From DATJXG01 sp035500455 (GTDB lineage Bacteria; Acidobacteriota; Terriglobia; Terriglobales; Acidobacteriaceae): a DNA stretch of 6,830 bases. The notes under the pieces are model-generated. The model was given only the letters and a program-made list of their open reading frames with translations, did no database searches and had not been told where the DNA came from. The position numbers were made by a program, and so were the translations under genes. The stretch spans positions 1 through 6,830 of the forward strand of contig DATJXG010000277.1 of the NCBI GenBank assembly GCA_035500455.1, in the 5' to 3' direction. The stretch's first letter is position 1; each line of letters starts with the position of its first letter. Shown here piece by piece: positions 1 through 6,420 of the stretch.

Positions 1-500
1 TTCGCACCGCAGGTCAGTCCCATGGCCGGGTGGTGGCCGCTCTGAGCGCGCCCAAAATCCTATCGGCCGACGAGCCGGCGATGGCAACCGGCGCTTTCGC
101 CGCAATCCGTCAGCAGGAGCAAATCACAAATCGGCGCCTCGATGATTGTCTGCCGGCGATCGGAAAAAGGGCAAGAAGAATCGTAGTGGTCAGTCCGGTT
201 GATTACTCAGGCCGTTGGTAAACATTAGGCCGCTAATTGTGGGAAGGGCTGTTCCCAACAGCTATTGGCAAACTGCCTGCGCAAGACACGTTCCAGGACC
301 GCGACTTTTCATTCCCAAGCTGAGTGCCATCGAGCACCTGAGATTATGGGTGGATAGGGGGCTCACTAGAGTGCCCAGGAATCTACCAATTTCTGGCAAC
401 ACCACTCCGGCTCACCTGGCCTTGAGGCCGATGCCTTCAAAAGGCCAACAGCGTGCTCACCGCTTTGCGCTTCTGTAGACTGGCTGCCTGTTTGCTGAGG
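1..500. other. Upstream stretch without a recognised gene
   Basis: I see no gene I can support here. One + frame is open from the window edge (base 3) to a stop at 219-221 and could be the end of an upstream gene. Its second half uses codons such as AGG and AGA that the genes downstream seldom use, and I recognise no motif in the translation. A second short open frame at 215-478 also looks like no known protein. On the minus strand the open frames have no familiar motif. The base composition is less GC-biased than in the genes that follow, as expected of intergenic or decayed DNA. The only structure I found is the inverted repeat at 240-262, listed separately. Confidence 0.6.
240..262. repeat. 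Two overlapping, mutually exclusive inverted repeats
   Basis: TGGGAA (240-245) can pair with TTCCCA (252-257) around a six-base loop. GCTGTT (248-253) can pair with AACAGC (257-262) around the three-base loop CCC. Both stems are perfect 6-bp matches and they share bases 252-253 and 257, so only one can form at a time. No T run follows, so this is not a standard terminator. It could be a protein-binding palindrome or chance; nothing nearby decides. Confidence 0.4.
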
Positions 501-531
501 TCGACGGCCTATGCAAGCGCAACGGTATAAT
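501..531 (+). promoter_or_regulatory. Promoter of the Crp/Fnr regulator, leaderless type
   Basis: A perfect TATAAT -10 box lies at 526-531. The best -35 candidate, TCGACG at 501-506 (4 of 6 matches to TTGACA), is 19 bases upstream, slightly too far, so the -35 is weak. The -10 ends eight bases before the ATG at 540, which puts the transcript start at about 537-540. The mRNA would thus have almost no 5' leader. No Shine-Dalgarno sequence precedes the ATG, in agreement. The poor -35 may mean that an activator helps, but I see no clear Crp/Fnr box here. Confidence 0.6.
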
Positions 532-539
532 GACGCGTA

Positions 540-1241
540 ATGTCGCAATCGGCCAAGGATCGCCTCACGGTTCTACGGAAGATAGCGCTCTTCGCTGACC
601 TTGCTGAGGACGAGTTGGCGTACATCGTCGACCGCGTTGTGTCGCGCAAATTCCGGTCCGGCGAACCGATCTTTTCGGAAGGTGACCCGTGTCCAGGCCT
701 GTGGGTGGTGGAATCGGGCAAGGTGAAGATCTTTAAGGCCGCCGCCAGCGGGCGCGAGCAGGTCCTCACCTTCGAGGGCCCAGGCAGTTCCATCGCGGAA
801 CTCCCGGTTTTTGACGGCGGCCCCTACCCGGCCTCCGCCGCGGCCGTGGCTGATTCAACGCTCCTGTTCGTAAGCAAGGAGGACTTTCGGCGTCTTTGCT
901 TGAAGAGTCCTGAGGTGGCGTTGAAGGTGCTTCGCGTTGTCGGCGGAAGGCTGCGCGGCCTGGTGGTGATCATCGAGGAGCTGTCCTTTAGCACCGTGCG
1001 GCACCGGCTGGCGTCATTTCTCCTCCGCCTGGCCCGCCAGGGGGTTCGCGTGCCGCAAGGTGTCGAGATCGCCCTTCCCGTGAATCAGCAGGAGGTCGCG
1101 GCCCAAATTGGCACGGTGCGGGAGCTCGTCTCACGCGGACTGGGACGGCTCCAAGCTCAAGGCACAATTGAGATCGAGGGCCGCAGGATCCTGATCCGCG
1201 ACCTGAAAGCGCTCCAACGGGAGTTGGAAGACTCCGACTGA
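540..1241 (+). CDS. Crp/Fnr-family transcriptional regulator, probably NO-responsive
   Basis: A 233-residue cytoplasmic DNA-binding protein with the full Crp/Fnr plan. A cyclic-nucleotide-binding-like beta-roll spans about residues 15-125 (including the stretch G41-K66), a long dimerisation helix about 126-148, and a winged helix-turn-helix about 150-225. The recognition helix holds R194, E195, S198 and R199. The R-E pair resembles CRP, which reads TTGTGA, and the SR resembles Fnr. The only cysteines are C51 and C120, so the N-terminal iron-sulfur cluster set of FNR is absent. This fits the DNR/NnrR/HcpR side of the family, whose members respond to NO or nitrosative stress, but the subgroup is inferred. 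An in-frame TGA at 531-533 lies just upstream and no start codon comes between it and 540, so this start is firm. It precedes the ric-nnrS-norZ operon by 161 bases and is its likely activator. Confidence 0.92.
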   Translation: MSQSAKDRLTVLRKIALFADLAEDELAYIVDRVVSRKFRSGEPIFSEGDPCPGLWVVESGKVKIFKAAASGREQVLTFEGPGSSIAELPVFDGGPYPASAAAVADSTLLFVSKEDFRRLCLKSPEVALKVLRVVGGRLRGLVVIIEELSFSTVRHRLASFLLRLARQGVRVPQGVEIALPVNQQEVAAQIGTVRELVSRGLGRLQAQGTIEIEGRRILIRDLKALQRELEDSD

Positions 1242-1306
1242 GACAGAGAGCGGGCCCGTCACGGTCGCGCGCCCCCCAGCAGGCGGCCCGGACCAGTTGT
1301 GTCGCG

Positions 1307-1350
1307 TTGTGACATAAGTCATAGCGCCCATTCGGCACCCAAGATACTCT
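1307..1350 (+). promoter_or_regulatory. Crp/HcpR-like binding site and class II promoter of the NO operon
   Basis: TTGTGA (1307-1312), six bases, then TCATAG (1319-1324) resembles the Crp/HcpR-type operator TTGTGA-N6-TCACAA: the left half is perfect and the right half matches at four of six bases. The core TGAC-ATAA-GTCA (1310-1321) is a perfect inverted repeat. TACTCT at 1345-1350 keeps the important TA...T of a -10 box. If it is the -10, the start is near 1357 and the operator centre lies at -41.5, the classic position where Crp/Fnr proteins replace the -35 contact. A second GTTGTG (1296-1301) lies exactly 10 bases before the GTTGTG of the site (1306-1311). The upstream regulator has the recognition-helix residues expected for TTGTGA, so it is the natural candidate to bind here. 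Confidence 0.65.
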
Positions 1351-1390
1351 TGCTCCGTTGGCGGCGAAAGAATCGCCGGGGAAATATAGA

Positions 1391-1398
1391 AGGGAGAG
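1391..1398 (+). promoter_or_regulatory. Ribosome binding site that fixes the ric start
   Basis: The purine stretch AGGGAGAG ends four bases before the GTG at 1403 and contains GGAG/GAG elements at usable spacing. No comparable site precedes the TTG at 1358, which would also fall essentially at the predicted transcript start. This favours GTG 1403. Confidence 0.65.
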
Positions 1399-1402
1399 TC
1401 AA

Positions 1403-2122
1403 GTGATTGCGACTGACAACAGGACTGTGAAAGAATTGGCGGTTCAAATTCCAGGCGCGGCGCGTGTTTTTGAACAGTTCGGCATCGATTACTGCTGCGG
1501 CGGAAATGTCCCGCTAGGTGAGGCTTGCGGAAAAGCCGGGCTGCGGGTTGAGGACGTTTTGTCGTCCCTGGAGAGCGCGCAGCAGGAGTCGGCGCCAGCC
1601 GAGGATTGGTCTCAGGGGCCGCTCACTTCGCTGGCCAGGCACATCGTGGAGAAACATCATGCTTTCACGAAGGCGGAAACATCGCGGCTGGAAGCGCTGT
1701 TTGCCGAAGTTTTGGCCAAGCACTCCGTCCGGCACCCGGAACTCACGCTCATGCAGGCGACGTTCACGGAGATGGCGGACGATCTGCGCACTCACATGAT
1801 GAAGGAAGAGAACATTCTGTTTCCGTATCTTGCCGCCATGGAGAAGGCGGTGACGGAGAAGCGGGCTCTGCCGCCCGCCATGTTCGGCACCGTCGAGAAC
1901 CCGATCCGGACCATGATGAAGGAACATGACGACGCCGGCGAAGCTCTGCGGGCGTTAAGGGAAGCGAGCCACGGATACGCCGCGCCCGAAGATGCTTGCG
2001 TGAGCTTCCGCGAACTTTACCGGTCACTGGCGGCGTTCGAGACGGACATGCACACGCACGTCCATCTCGAGAACAATATCCTGTTTCCACGCGCGCTCGA
2101 AATGGAGACAGCCGCGGCTTGA
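1403..2122 (+). CDS. ric: Iron-sulfur cluster repair di-iron protein (Ric/YtfE/ScdA family)
   Basis: A cytoplasmic di-iron protein of 239 residues that restores iron-sulfur clusters damaged by NO or oxidants. The N-terminal ScdA_N/DUF542 domain (about 8-60) carries DYCCGG at 29-34, the family signature. The rest is a hemerythrin-like four-helix bundle. Likely iron ligands are H85 or H86, H131 with E135 (H-x3-E), H175 (in KEHD), and H219 with E223; the repeated ENILFP/NNILFP segments are typical. This set matches the ligand pattern known for E. coli YtfE (about 220 residues). I chose GTG 1403 over the 15-codon-longer TTG start at 1358 because it has a ribosome binding site, gives the usual short N terminus before the TVKEL segment, and lies well downstream of the predicted transcript start. 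It is the first gene of the operon, behind a Crp/HcpR-like site. No key residue is missing. Confidence 0.95.
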   Translation: MIATDNRTVKELAVQIPGAARVFEQFGIDYCCGGNVPLGEACGKAGLRVEDVLSSLESAQQESAPAEDWSQGPLTSLARHIVEKHHAFTKAETSRLEALFAEVLAKHSVRHPELTLMQATFTEMADDLRTHMMKEENILFPYLAAMEKAVTEKRALPPAMFGTVENPIRTMMKEHDDAGEALRALREASHGYAAPEDACVSFRELYRSLAAFETDMHTHVHLENNILFPRALEMETAAA

Positions 2123-2123
2123 G

Positions 2124-2140
2124 CGCGCGGAAATCGCGCG
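2124..2140. repeat. GC-rich hairpin between ric and nnrS
   Basis: CGCGCG (2124-2129), loop GAAAT, CGCGCG (2135-2140) makes a perfect 6-bp all-GC stem starting two bases after the ric stop. No T run follows, so it is not a normal intrinsic terminator. It might stabilise the ric mRNA end or slow read-through, adjusting the amount of ric relative to nnrS-norZ; this is inference. Confidence 0.45.
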
Positions 2141-2182
2141 GAGCGTGCCCCCATGGGAGGGCCGCTGCGACAATGAAAAGCC

Positions 2183-3571
2183 ATGAAGAATGCTGTGCCA
2201 TCGGCGTCACGCAGCACGGAAGCCGCGTCCCCCGCGGCGTCTTCGCACCTGGAGATCTTCGAGCTTGCCCGCACGCGGGAAGCCTCACTTGCGCGGCTGT
2301 TGATCGCCTACGTCACCAGTGGATTGATCTTTATGCTGCTGCCGGGCACCTTCCTGGGTGTCTGGAATCTGATCAAGATCAGCGGGCGCGAGAGCGTGGC
2401 TTCAATCTCACCGGCTTGGCTGCAAGCGCACGGACATGCGCAGGCGTTCGGCTGGGTGGGCAGTTTCATTCTCGGCATCGGCTTTTACTCGGTGCCCAAG
2501 CTACGCGGTTCGGCTGGGGGCGTGTTTGCCGTTGCCTGGGCCTGCTGGACCCTGTGGACGGCGGGCGTGGCTCTGCGCTGGGTCGCCAACATCGAGGGCT
2601 GGCACTGGCGGCTCCTGCTGCCGGTTTCTGGAGCTCTCGAGCTTGCGGCTTTTGCGCTGTTCTTTGTCGTCGTCTCGCGTCATCGGCCCCAGGCAGGCGG
2701 CAAGGTGGGCCTCGATCCATGGATTTGGGTGGTGATCAGCGCTACCGTGGGCCTCGGCCTGCTGTTGGTTGCGAACCTGGCCGGATGCCTGGGAGTGGCG
2801 TTGCACGGCGCGGGTCCCGAGTTCGCGCACGTCTTCGATCAGCGCTATCTGGCGCTGATGGCCTGGGGGTTTCTGGTACCTTTCGTTTGGGGATTCAGCG
2901 CCAAATGGATGCCCGTATTCCTCGGCCTCGCGCCGATGCGCCCGCGTTGGCTCGTCGGGGCCGTGGCTGCCAATTTCGTAGGTGTCGTCCTCACCTTCGC
3001 GGGATTCGGCGGTGACGGGACCTGGCTGTTCGCCGCTGGCACGGTGCTGGCCATCGCAGCTTTGCGGATGTTCGAGCCCGGGCAAAGGGAACCGAAGAGG
3101 CGCGGGGTCCATTCGAGCTTTCCGTTCTTCGTTCGCGCCGCCTACGGTTGGCTGCTGGTGGCCGCGCTGCTGGGAATCGTGGCCGCGCGCTGGGACGCCT
3201 CCGGCGGCATCTGGGGCGCATGCCGCCACGCGCTCACGGTTGGATTCGTCTCGGTGATGGTGCTCAGCGTGGGCCCTCGTGTCCTGCCCGCGTTTGCCGC
3301 CATGCGCCTGCTCTGGAGCACGCGGCTGATGTTTGTTGCGCTCGCGCTGCTCACGACTGGCTGCACGCTGCGCGTCTCGTGCGAGGTGCTAGCCTACCAG
3401 GGGTACGCTGCCTGGGCGTGGTCCGTGCTGCCGGTTTCAGCCCTTCTCGAGTTGGCAGGGCTCACCGCCTTTGCCGTGAACATTTTCGGCACTTTTCTCT
3501 TTGAGCCCAGCCACGTGGAAAAGCAGCCCGTAATGGTAAGGATGTCTGCATCATCTCTCGATAGGAGGTAG
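2183..3571 (+). CDS. nnrS: NnrS family protein
   Basis: A 462-residue polytopic inner-membrane protein of the NnrS family, known from other bacteria as a haem- and copper-containing protein tied to NO metabolism and relief of nitrosative stress; its exact chemistry is unsettled. The sequence shows about twelve hydrophobic segments from residue 37 to 440. It has the family's HGHAQ-FGWVG-type segment (H83, H85, Q87, then FGWVG 89-93) and a later RHALTVGFVSVMVL segment with H349 followed by GPRVLP (364-369). Those histidines are the likely haem or metal ligands. The first 30 residues are polar and poorly conserved. The ATG at 2183 has only a weak ribosome binding site: the nearest strong one, GGGAGGG at 2155-2161, is 21 bases away. 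No better in-frame start comes before the first membrane helix. It lies 60 bases after ric and three before norZ, clearly in one operon. Confidence 0.93.
   Translation: MKNAVPSASRSTEAASPAASSHLEIFELARTREASLARLLIAYVTSGLIFMLLPGTFLGVWNLIKISGRESVASISPAWLQAHGHAQAFGWVGSFILGIGFYSVPKLRGSAGGVFAVAWACWTLWTAGVALRWVANIEGWHWRLLLPVSGALELAAFALFFVVVSRHRPQAGGKVGLDPWIWVVISATVGLGLLLVANLAGCLGVALHGAGPEFAHVFDQRYLALMAWGFLVPFVWGFSAKWMPVFLGLAPMRPRWLVGAVAANFVGVVLTFAGFGGDGTWLFAAGTVLAIAALRMFEPGQREPKRRGVHSSFPFFVRAAYGWLLVAALLGIVAARWDASGGIWGACRHALTVGFVSVMVLSVGPRVLPAFAAMRLLWSTRLMFVALALLTTGCTLRVSCEVLAYQGYAAWAWSVLPVSALLELAGLTAFAVNIFGTFLFEPSHVEKQPVMVRMSASSLDRR
3563..3568 (+). promoter_or_regulatory. Strong ribosome binding site of norZ inside the nnrS end
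   Basis: A perfect AGGAGG lies six bases before the norZ ATG and overlaps the last nnrS codons, with the nnrS stop TAG at 3569-3571. It is the strongest such site in the window. It suggests high, coupled translation of the reductase. Confidence 0.85.
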
Positions 3572-3574
3572 CTC

Positions 3575-5872
3575 ATGGAAAGTGGTGAGCGCCGCGGTCT
3601 GCTGATTTCGAAAGGATGGGTTCAGGCGGTAGTCATCGTGTTTCTCTTTGGCTTCACAGTGCTCGGCATCCTCGCCTATCGAACCTACACCGGCGAGCCG
3701 CCCATTCCCGCAAACGTCGTGAGCGGCCAGGGGACCGTGCTTTTTACGGGCGCCGACGTCACTCACGGCCAGGAGATCTTTCTTCGCAACGGCTTGATGG
3801 AATATGGAACGATCTTTGGGCACGGCGCTTATCTCGGTCCCGACTTCACAGCCGACTACCTTCACCGCGCCGCCCTGCTGGTGATGCAGACTTATGGCGG
3901 GCCGGAATCTGACCGGGCACAGGTGCAAACCATTGAGGACTTCAAGACCAACCGGTACCATGCCGAGACCGGCGTGCTCGAATTCACTGACGCCCAAGCG
4001 GCTGCCTTCCACGATCTGGTGGCGCACTACCAGGAGTACTTCGGTCAGGGCAATACGAAGTACGGCCTGCGGCCGCGAGCCATCACCGACGCGGGGCAGA
4101 TTGAAGATCTGACGGCCTTCTTTGCCTGGTCGGCGTGGGCGTCGGCTGCGCTCAGACCTGGCCACGAATTCTCTTACACAAACAACTGGCCTCCGGAGCA
4201 ACTCGTCGGCAACCATGCAACCGCCGATACGGTGCTGTGGAGCGTGCTGTCGCTCATCGCTTTGCTCGGCGGAATCGGCTTGATGCTGGGCGCGTTCGGG
4301 CGCTGGAACTTCCTCGGGTGGCACGGACGCGAGCAAAAGGCGATTGCGTTCCGCCGTCCGGACGAAGTGATGCTGACGCCGGCCCAACTCTCCACCGCCT
4401 GGTTCTTCCTGGTCATGGCCCTCCTGTTCCTGCTGCAGGCCCTCCTGGGTGGCGCAACGCAGCACTATCGCGCGGAAATCTCCAACTTCTTCGGCCTCGA
4501 CCTGGCGCGCATCCTGCCCTTCAACATCGCCCGGACCTGGCATTTGCAGCTTGCCATCTTCTGGGTGTCGACCTCGTTTCTGGCTGCAGGTATCTTCCTG
4601 GCGCCCATGGTAGCGGGGCGCGAGCCGCGCCGGCAGTCATGGCTCTCCTACGGACTACTGGGGGCCTTGGCGATCGTCGTCTTCGGGAGCTTGGCCGGCG
4701 AGTACGGTGGCATCGAGGGCTGGATTCAGCGCGGGTGGTCCTGGTTTGGGGCCCAGGGATTTGAGTATCTGGACCTCGGGCGCTTCTGGCAGATTCTGCT
4801 GACGATCGGGTTGGTCTTCTGGGTGCTGATCCTATTTCGCGGCTTACGGGGCCAGCTCCGCCGGGACCACGCAGGCAATATGCCTTGGCTGTTTTTCTTC
4901 TCCGCGCTCTCCATTCCCGCTTTCTATGGCGTGGGCCTTCTGGCAAGGCCAGATAGCGCCTTCACCTCAACCGATTTCTGGCGATTTTGGGTGGTGCACC
5001 TCTGGGTGGAGGATTTTCTGGAGTTGTTCACCACGATCATGGTCGCCTACATCTTCGTCTTGCTGGGCGTCGTCGAGGAGCGGGTAGCGCTGGCGATGAT
5101 CTATCTCGATATCGTCCTCTATTCGGCGGGCGGCGTGATCGGCACCATGCACCACGTTTATTTCTCCGGCGAACCGTCGGTCCACATGGCGCTGGGGGCG
5201 TTCTTCTCCGCAGCCGAGGTCATCCCGCTTACCTTCCTCACCCTGGAGGCATGGAGCTTCCTTCAGCTCGGCGCGCAGCAGCAATCGAAATCGAGCGCGC
5301 CGTTCCCACATTTTTGGGCGGTGATGTTCCTGGCCGCGGTGGGCTTCTGGAACTTCCTGGGCGCGGGCATTTTCGGCTTTCTCATCAATCTGCCGATTGT
5401 TTCGTACTACGAAATTGGAACCGCGCTGACCCCGAATCACGGCCACGCGGCCATGATGGGCGTCTATGGAATGCTGGCGGTCGGCCTCGCCTTGTTCTGC
5501 CTCCGCTATCTGATACCGGAAGATCGTTGGTCAGACCGAGCCGCCAAAATCAGCTTCTGGTCTCTCAATCTGGGCCTGGCGTGGATGGTGTTCGCATCGC
5601 TTTTTCCGCTGGGTCTGCTTCAGTTGTACCATTCAGTGCGCTACGGCTACTATGACGCCCGCACGCTCGAGTTTCTAACCGGCTCCACCAATGCGCTGAT
5701 CGAGTGGCTGCGATTGCCCGGCGACGCGCTCTTCATTGTGGGCGGAGTCTTGCCTGTTGTTTACCTGGCCTGGAAGGGGGTGCGGTCGCCCAAGCAGCAT
5801 CAGGCCGAGGAAGCCCCCGAAGGCGAAGTATTGTTCCGCGAGGTTGTGGAATCCGGAGGTACGCAGTGGTGA
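3575..5872 (+). CDS. norZ: Quinol-dependent nitric oxide reductase (qNor)
   Basis: Reduces two NO to N2O and water at a haem b3/non-haem iron centre, taking electrons from the membrane quinol pool; also called norB in many annotations. At 765 residues it has normal qNor length. After a first membrane helix (about 14-35) comes a periplasmic cytochrome c-like domain (about 36-220) without any CxxCH haem motif; the protein's only cysteine is C642. This marks the single-subunit quinol type, not the cytochrome c-dependent NorBC. The catalytic core follows with all expected ligands: low-spin haem b H323 (WHLQ) and H624, haem b3 H622 (NHGH), and FeB H475 (HLWVE), H526 and H527 (MHHVYF). The two conserved glutamates are E479 and E548, 69 residues apart as in the structurally known Geobacillus qNor (Glu512/Glu581, from memory). 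No truncation or lost residue is seen. No nitrite reductase is nearby, so NO detoxification is the likely role. Confidence 0.98.
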   Translation: MESGERRGLLISKGWVQAVVIVFLFGFTVLGILAYRTYTGEPPIPANVVSGQGTVLFTGADVTHGQEIFLRNGLMEYGTIFGHGAYLGPDFTADYLHRAALLVMQTYGGPESDRAQVQTIEDFKTNRYHAETGVLEFTDAQAAAFHDLVAHYQEYFGQGNTKYGLRPRAITDAGQIEDLTAFFAWSAWASAALRPGHEFSYTNNWPPEQLVGNHATADTVLWSVLSLIALLGGIGLMLGAFGRWNFLGWHGREQKAIAFRRPDEVMLTPAQLSTAWFFLVMALLFLLQALLGGATQHYRAEISNFFGLDLARILPFNIARTWHLQLAIFWVSTSFLAAGIFLAPMVAGREPRRQSWLSYGLLGALAIVVFGSLAGEYGGIEGWIQRGWSWFGAQGFEYLDLGRFWQILLTIGLVFWVLILFRGLRGQLRRDHAGNMPWLFFFSALSIPAFYGVGLLARPDSAFTSTDFWRFWVVHLWVEDFLELFTTIMVAYIFVLLGVVEERVALAMIYLDIVLYSAGGVIGTMHHVYFSGEPSVHMALGAFFSAAEVIPLTFLTLEAWSFLQLGAQQQSKSSAPFPHFWAVMFLAAVGFWNFLGAGIFGFLINLPIVSYYEIGTALTPNHGHAAMMGVYGMLAVGLALFCLRYLIPEDRWSDRAAKISFWSLNLGLAWMVFASLFPLGLLQLYHSVRYGYYDARTLEFLTGSTNALIEWLRLPGDALFIVGGVLPVVYLAWKGVRSPKQHQAEEAPEGEVLFREVVESGGTQW

Positions 5873-6420
5873 TGGGCGGTGTCGACGCCAGTACGTGGAT
5901 GGCGGCCGGTTACGCGCTGTTTCTGGGATTGGCGGCCCTCGCTCTGGAGTTGCTGGCCCGGCGGTCTCATCGGCGCGCCGAACAGTACCGCGTGGCCGGA
6001 TTCCGCTACGACGCCGGTCTCGACGCGTGGCACTGCCCGACCGGCAAGCGCCTCCACCGCGTGGATACCCGCCACGAGCGTCGCATCGTCGTCTATCGCG
6101 CTCCAGCGCACCACTGCAACTGCTGCCGGATCAAGGTAAAGTGCACGGATTCAGACGACGGGCGGACCGTTGAGCGACGCCTCGACTCGTGGCTGGATTC
6201 TGAGCTTCGTCGGTTCCACCTCGGCATCTCGTTTGCGCTTCTGGTTCTGGCGGCTTCCATGCTGGCTATCGAACTGGCAGCGCACCGGCAGGAAACTGAC
6301 CGGCTTGTTCTATCGGCCGCTCTGGCCATCGTTGTCGTCCCCGGCGCGCGTATCGGACTTTCGTTCTTCAGGCCCGTGCTCCGGTCACCACGTGAGCCGG
6401 AGTCTGCGGAGCGTTACTGA
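5872..6420 (+). CDS. Membrane protein with transposase-like zinc-ribbon domain, function unknown
   Basis: A 182-residue protein I do not recognise as a characterised family. One membrane helix (about 9-28) is followed by the basic segment RRSHRR, so residues 30-115 should be cytoplasmic. Two more helices follow at about 118-137 and 145-165. The soluble part has C55-P-x-G-K, then C82-x2-C85-x5-C91-T92 (plus C84), then GRTVERR. This order and spacing look like the C-terminal zinc ribbon of IS1182-type transposases (CPxGK ... CxxC-x5-CT ... R). There is no DDE catalytic domain and no room for one, so it is not a transposase; the ribbon seems to have been reused. The GGAGG at 5855-5859 is 6, 9 or 12 bases from GTG 5866, GTG 5869 or ATG 5872; I give the ATG, which shares its A with the norZ TGA, but a GTG start is quite possible. 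The overlap with norZ implies co-expression and a role linked to NO reduction. Confidence 0.88.
   Translation: MGGVDASTWMAAGYALFLGLAALALELLARRSHRRAEQYRVAGFRYDAGLDAWHCPTGKRLHRVDTRHERRIVVYRAPAHHCNCCRIKVKCTDSDDGRTVERRLDSWLDSELRRFHLGISFALLVLAASMLAIELAAHRQETDRLVLSAALAIVVVPGARIGLSFFRPVLRSPREPESAERY

Noticed and set aside
12..196. 9-base direct repeat GGTCAGTCC at 12-20 and 188-196
   Set aside because: Too short and too far apart to mean anything without support; likely chance.
1251..1290. Possible terminator after the regulator: CGGGCC (1251-1256) pairing with GGCCCG (1285-1290)
   Set aside because: The loop is 28 bases long and no T run follows. It may pair, but it is not a credible intrinsic terminator.
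1358..1402. Upstream TTG start for ric adding 15 residues
   Set aside because: No ribosome binding site, located at the predicted transcript start, and the extra residues are not typical of the family.
1996..3015. Long + frame (339 codons) across the ric end and the nnrS start
   Set aside because: It overlaps two well-supported genes in another frame, its translation is rich in Arg, Gly and Ala with no known domain, and such frames are common in GC-rich coding DNA.
3551..4543. Long minus-strand frame (330 codons) opposite norZ
   Set aside because: It lies antisense to the conserved qNor gene, its composition is that of an antisense shadow (many Arg, Glu, Gln and His), and no domain is visible.
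5872..6420. Reading the last gene as an insertion-sequence transposase
   Set aside because: Only a ribbon-like segment resembles transposases. There is no DDE catalytic domain, three membrane helices are present, and no terminal inverted repeats flank the gene.
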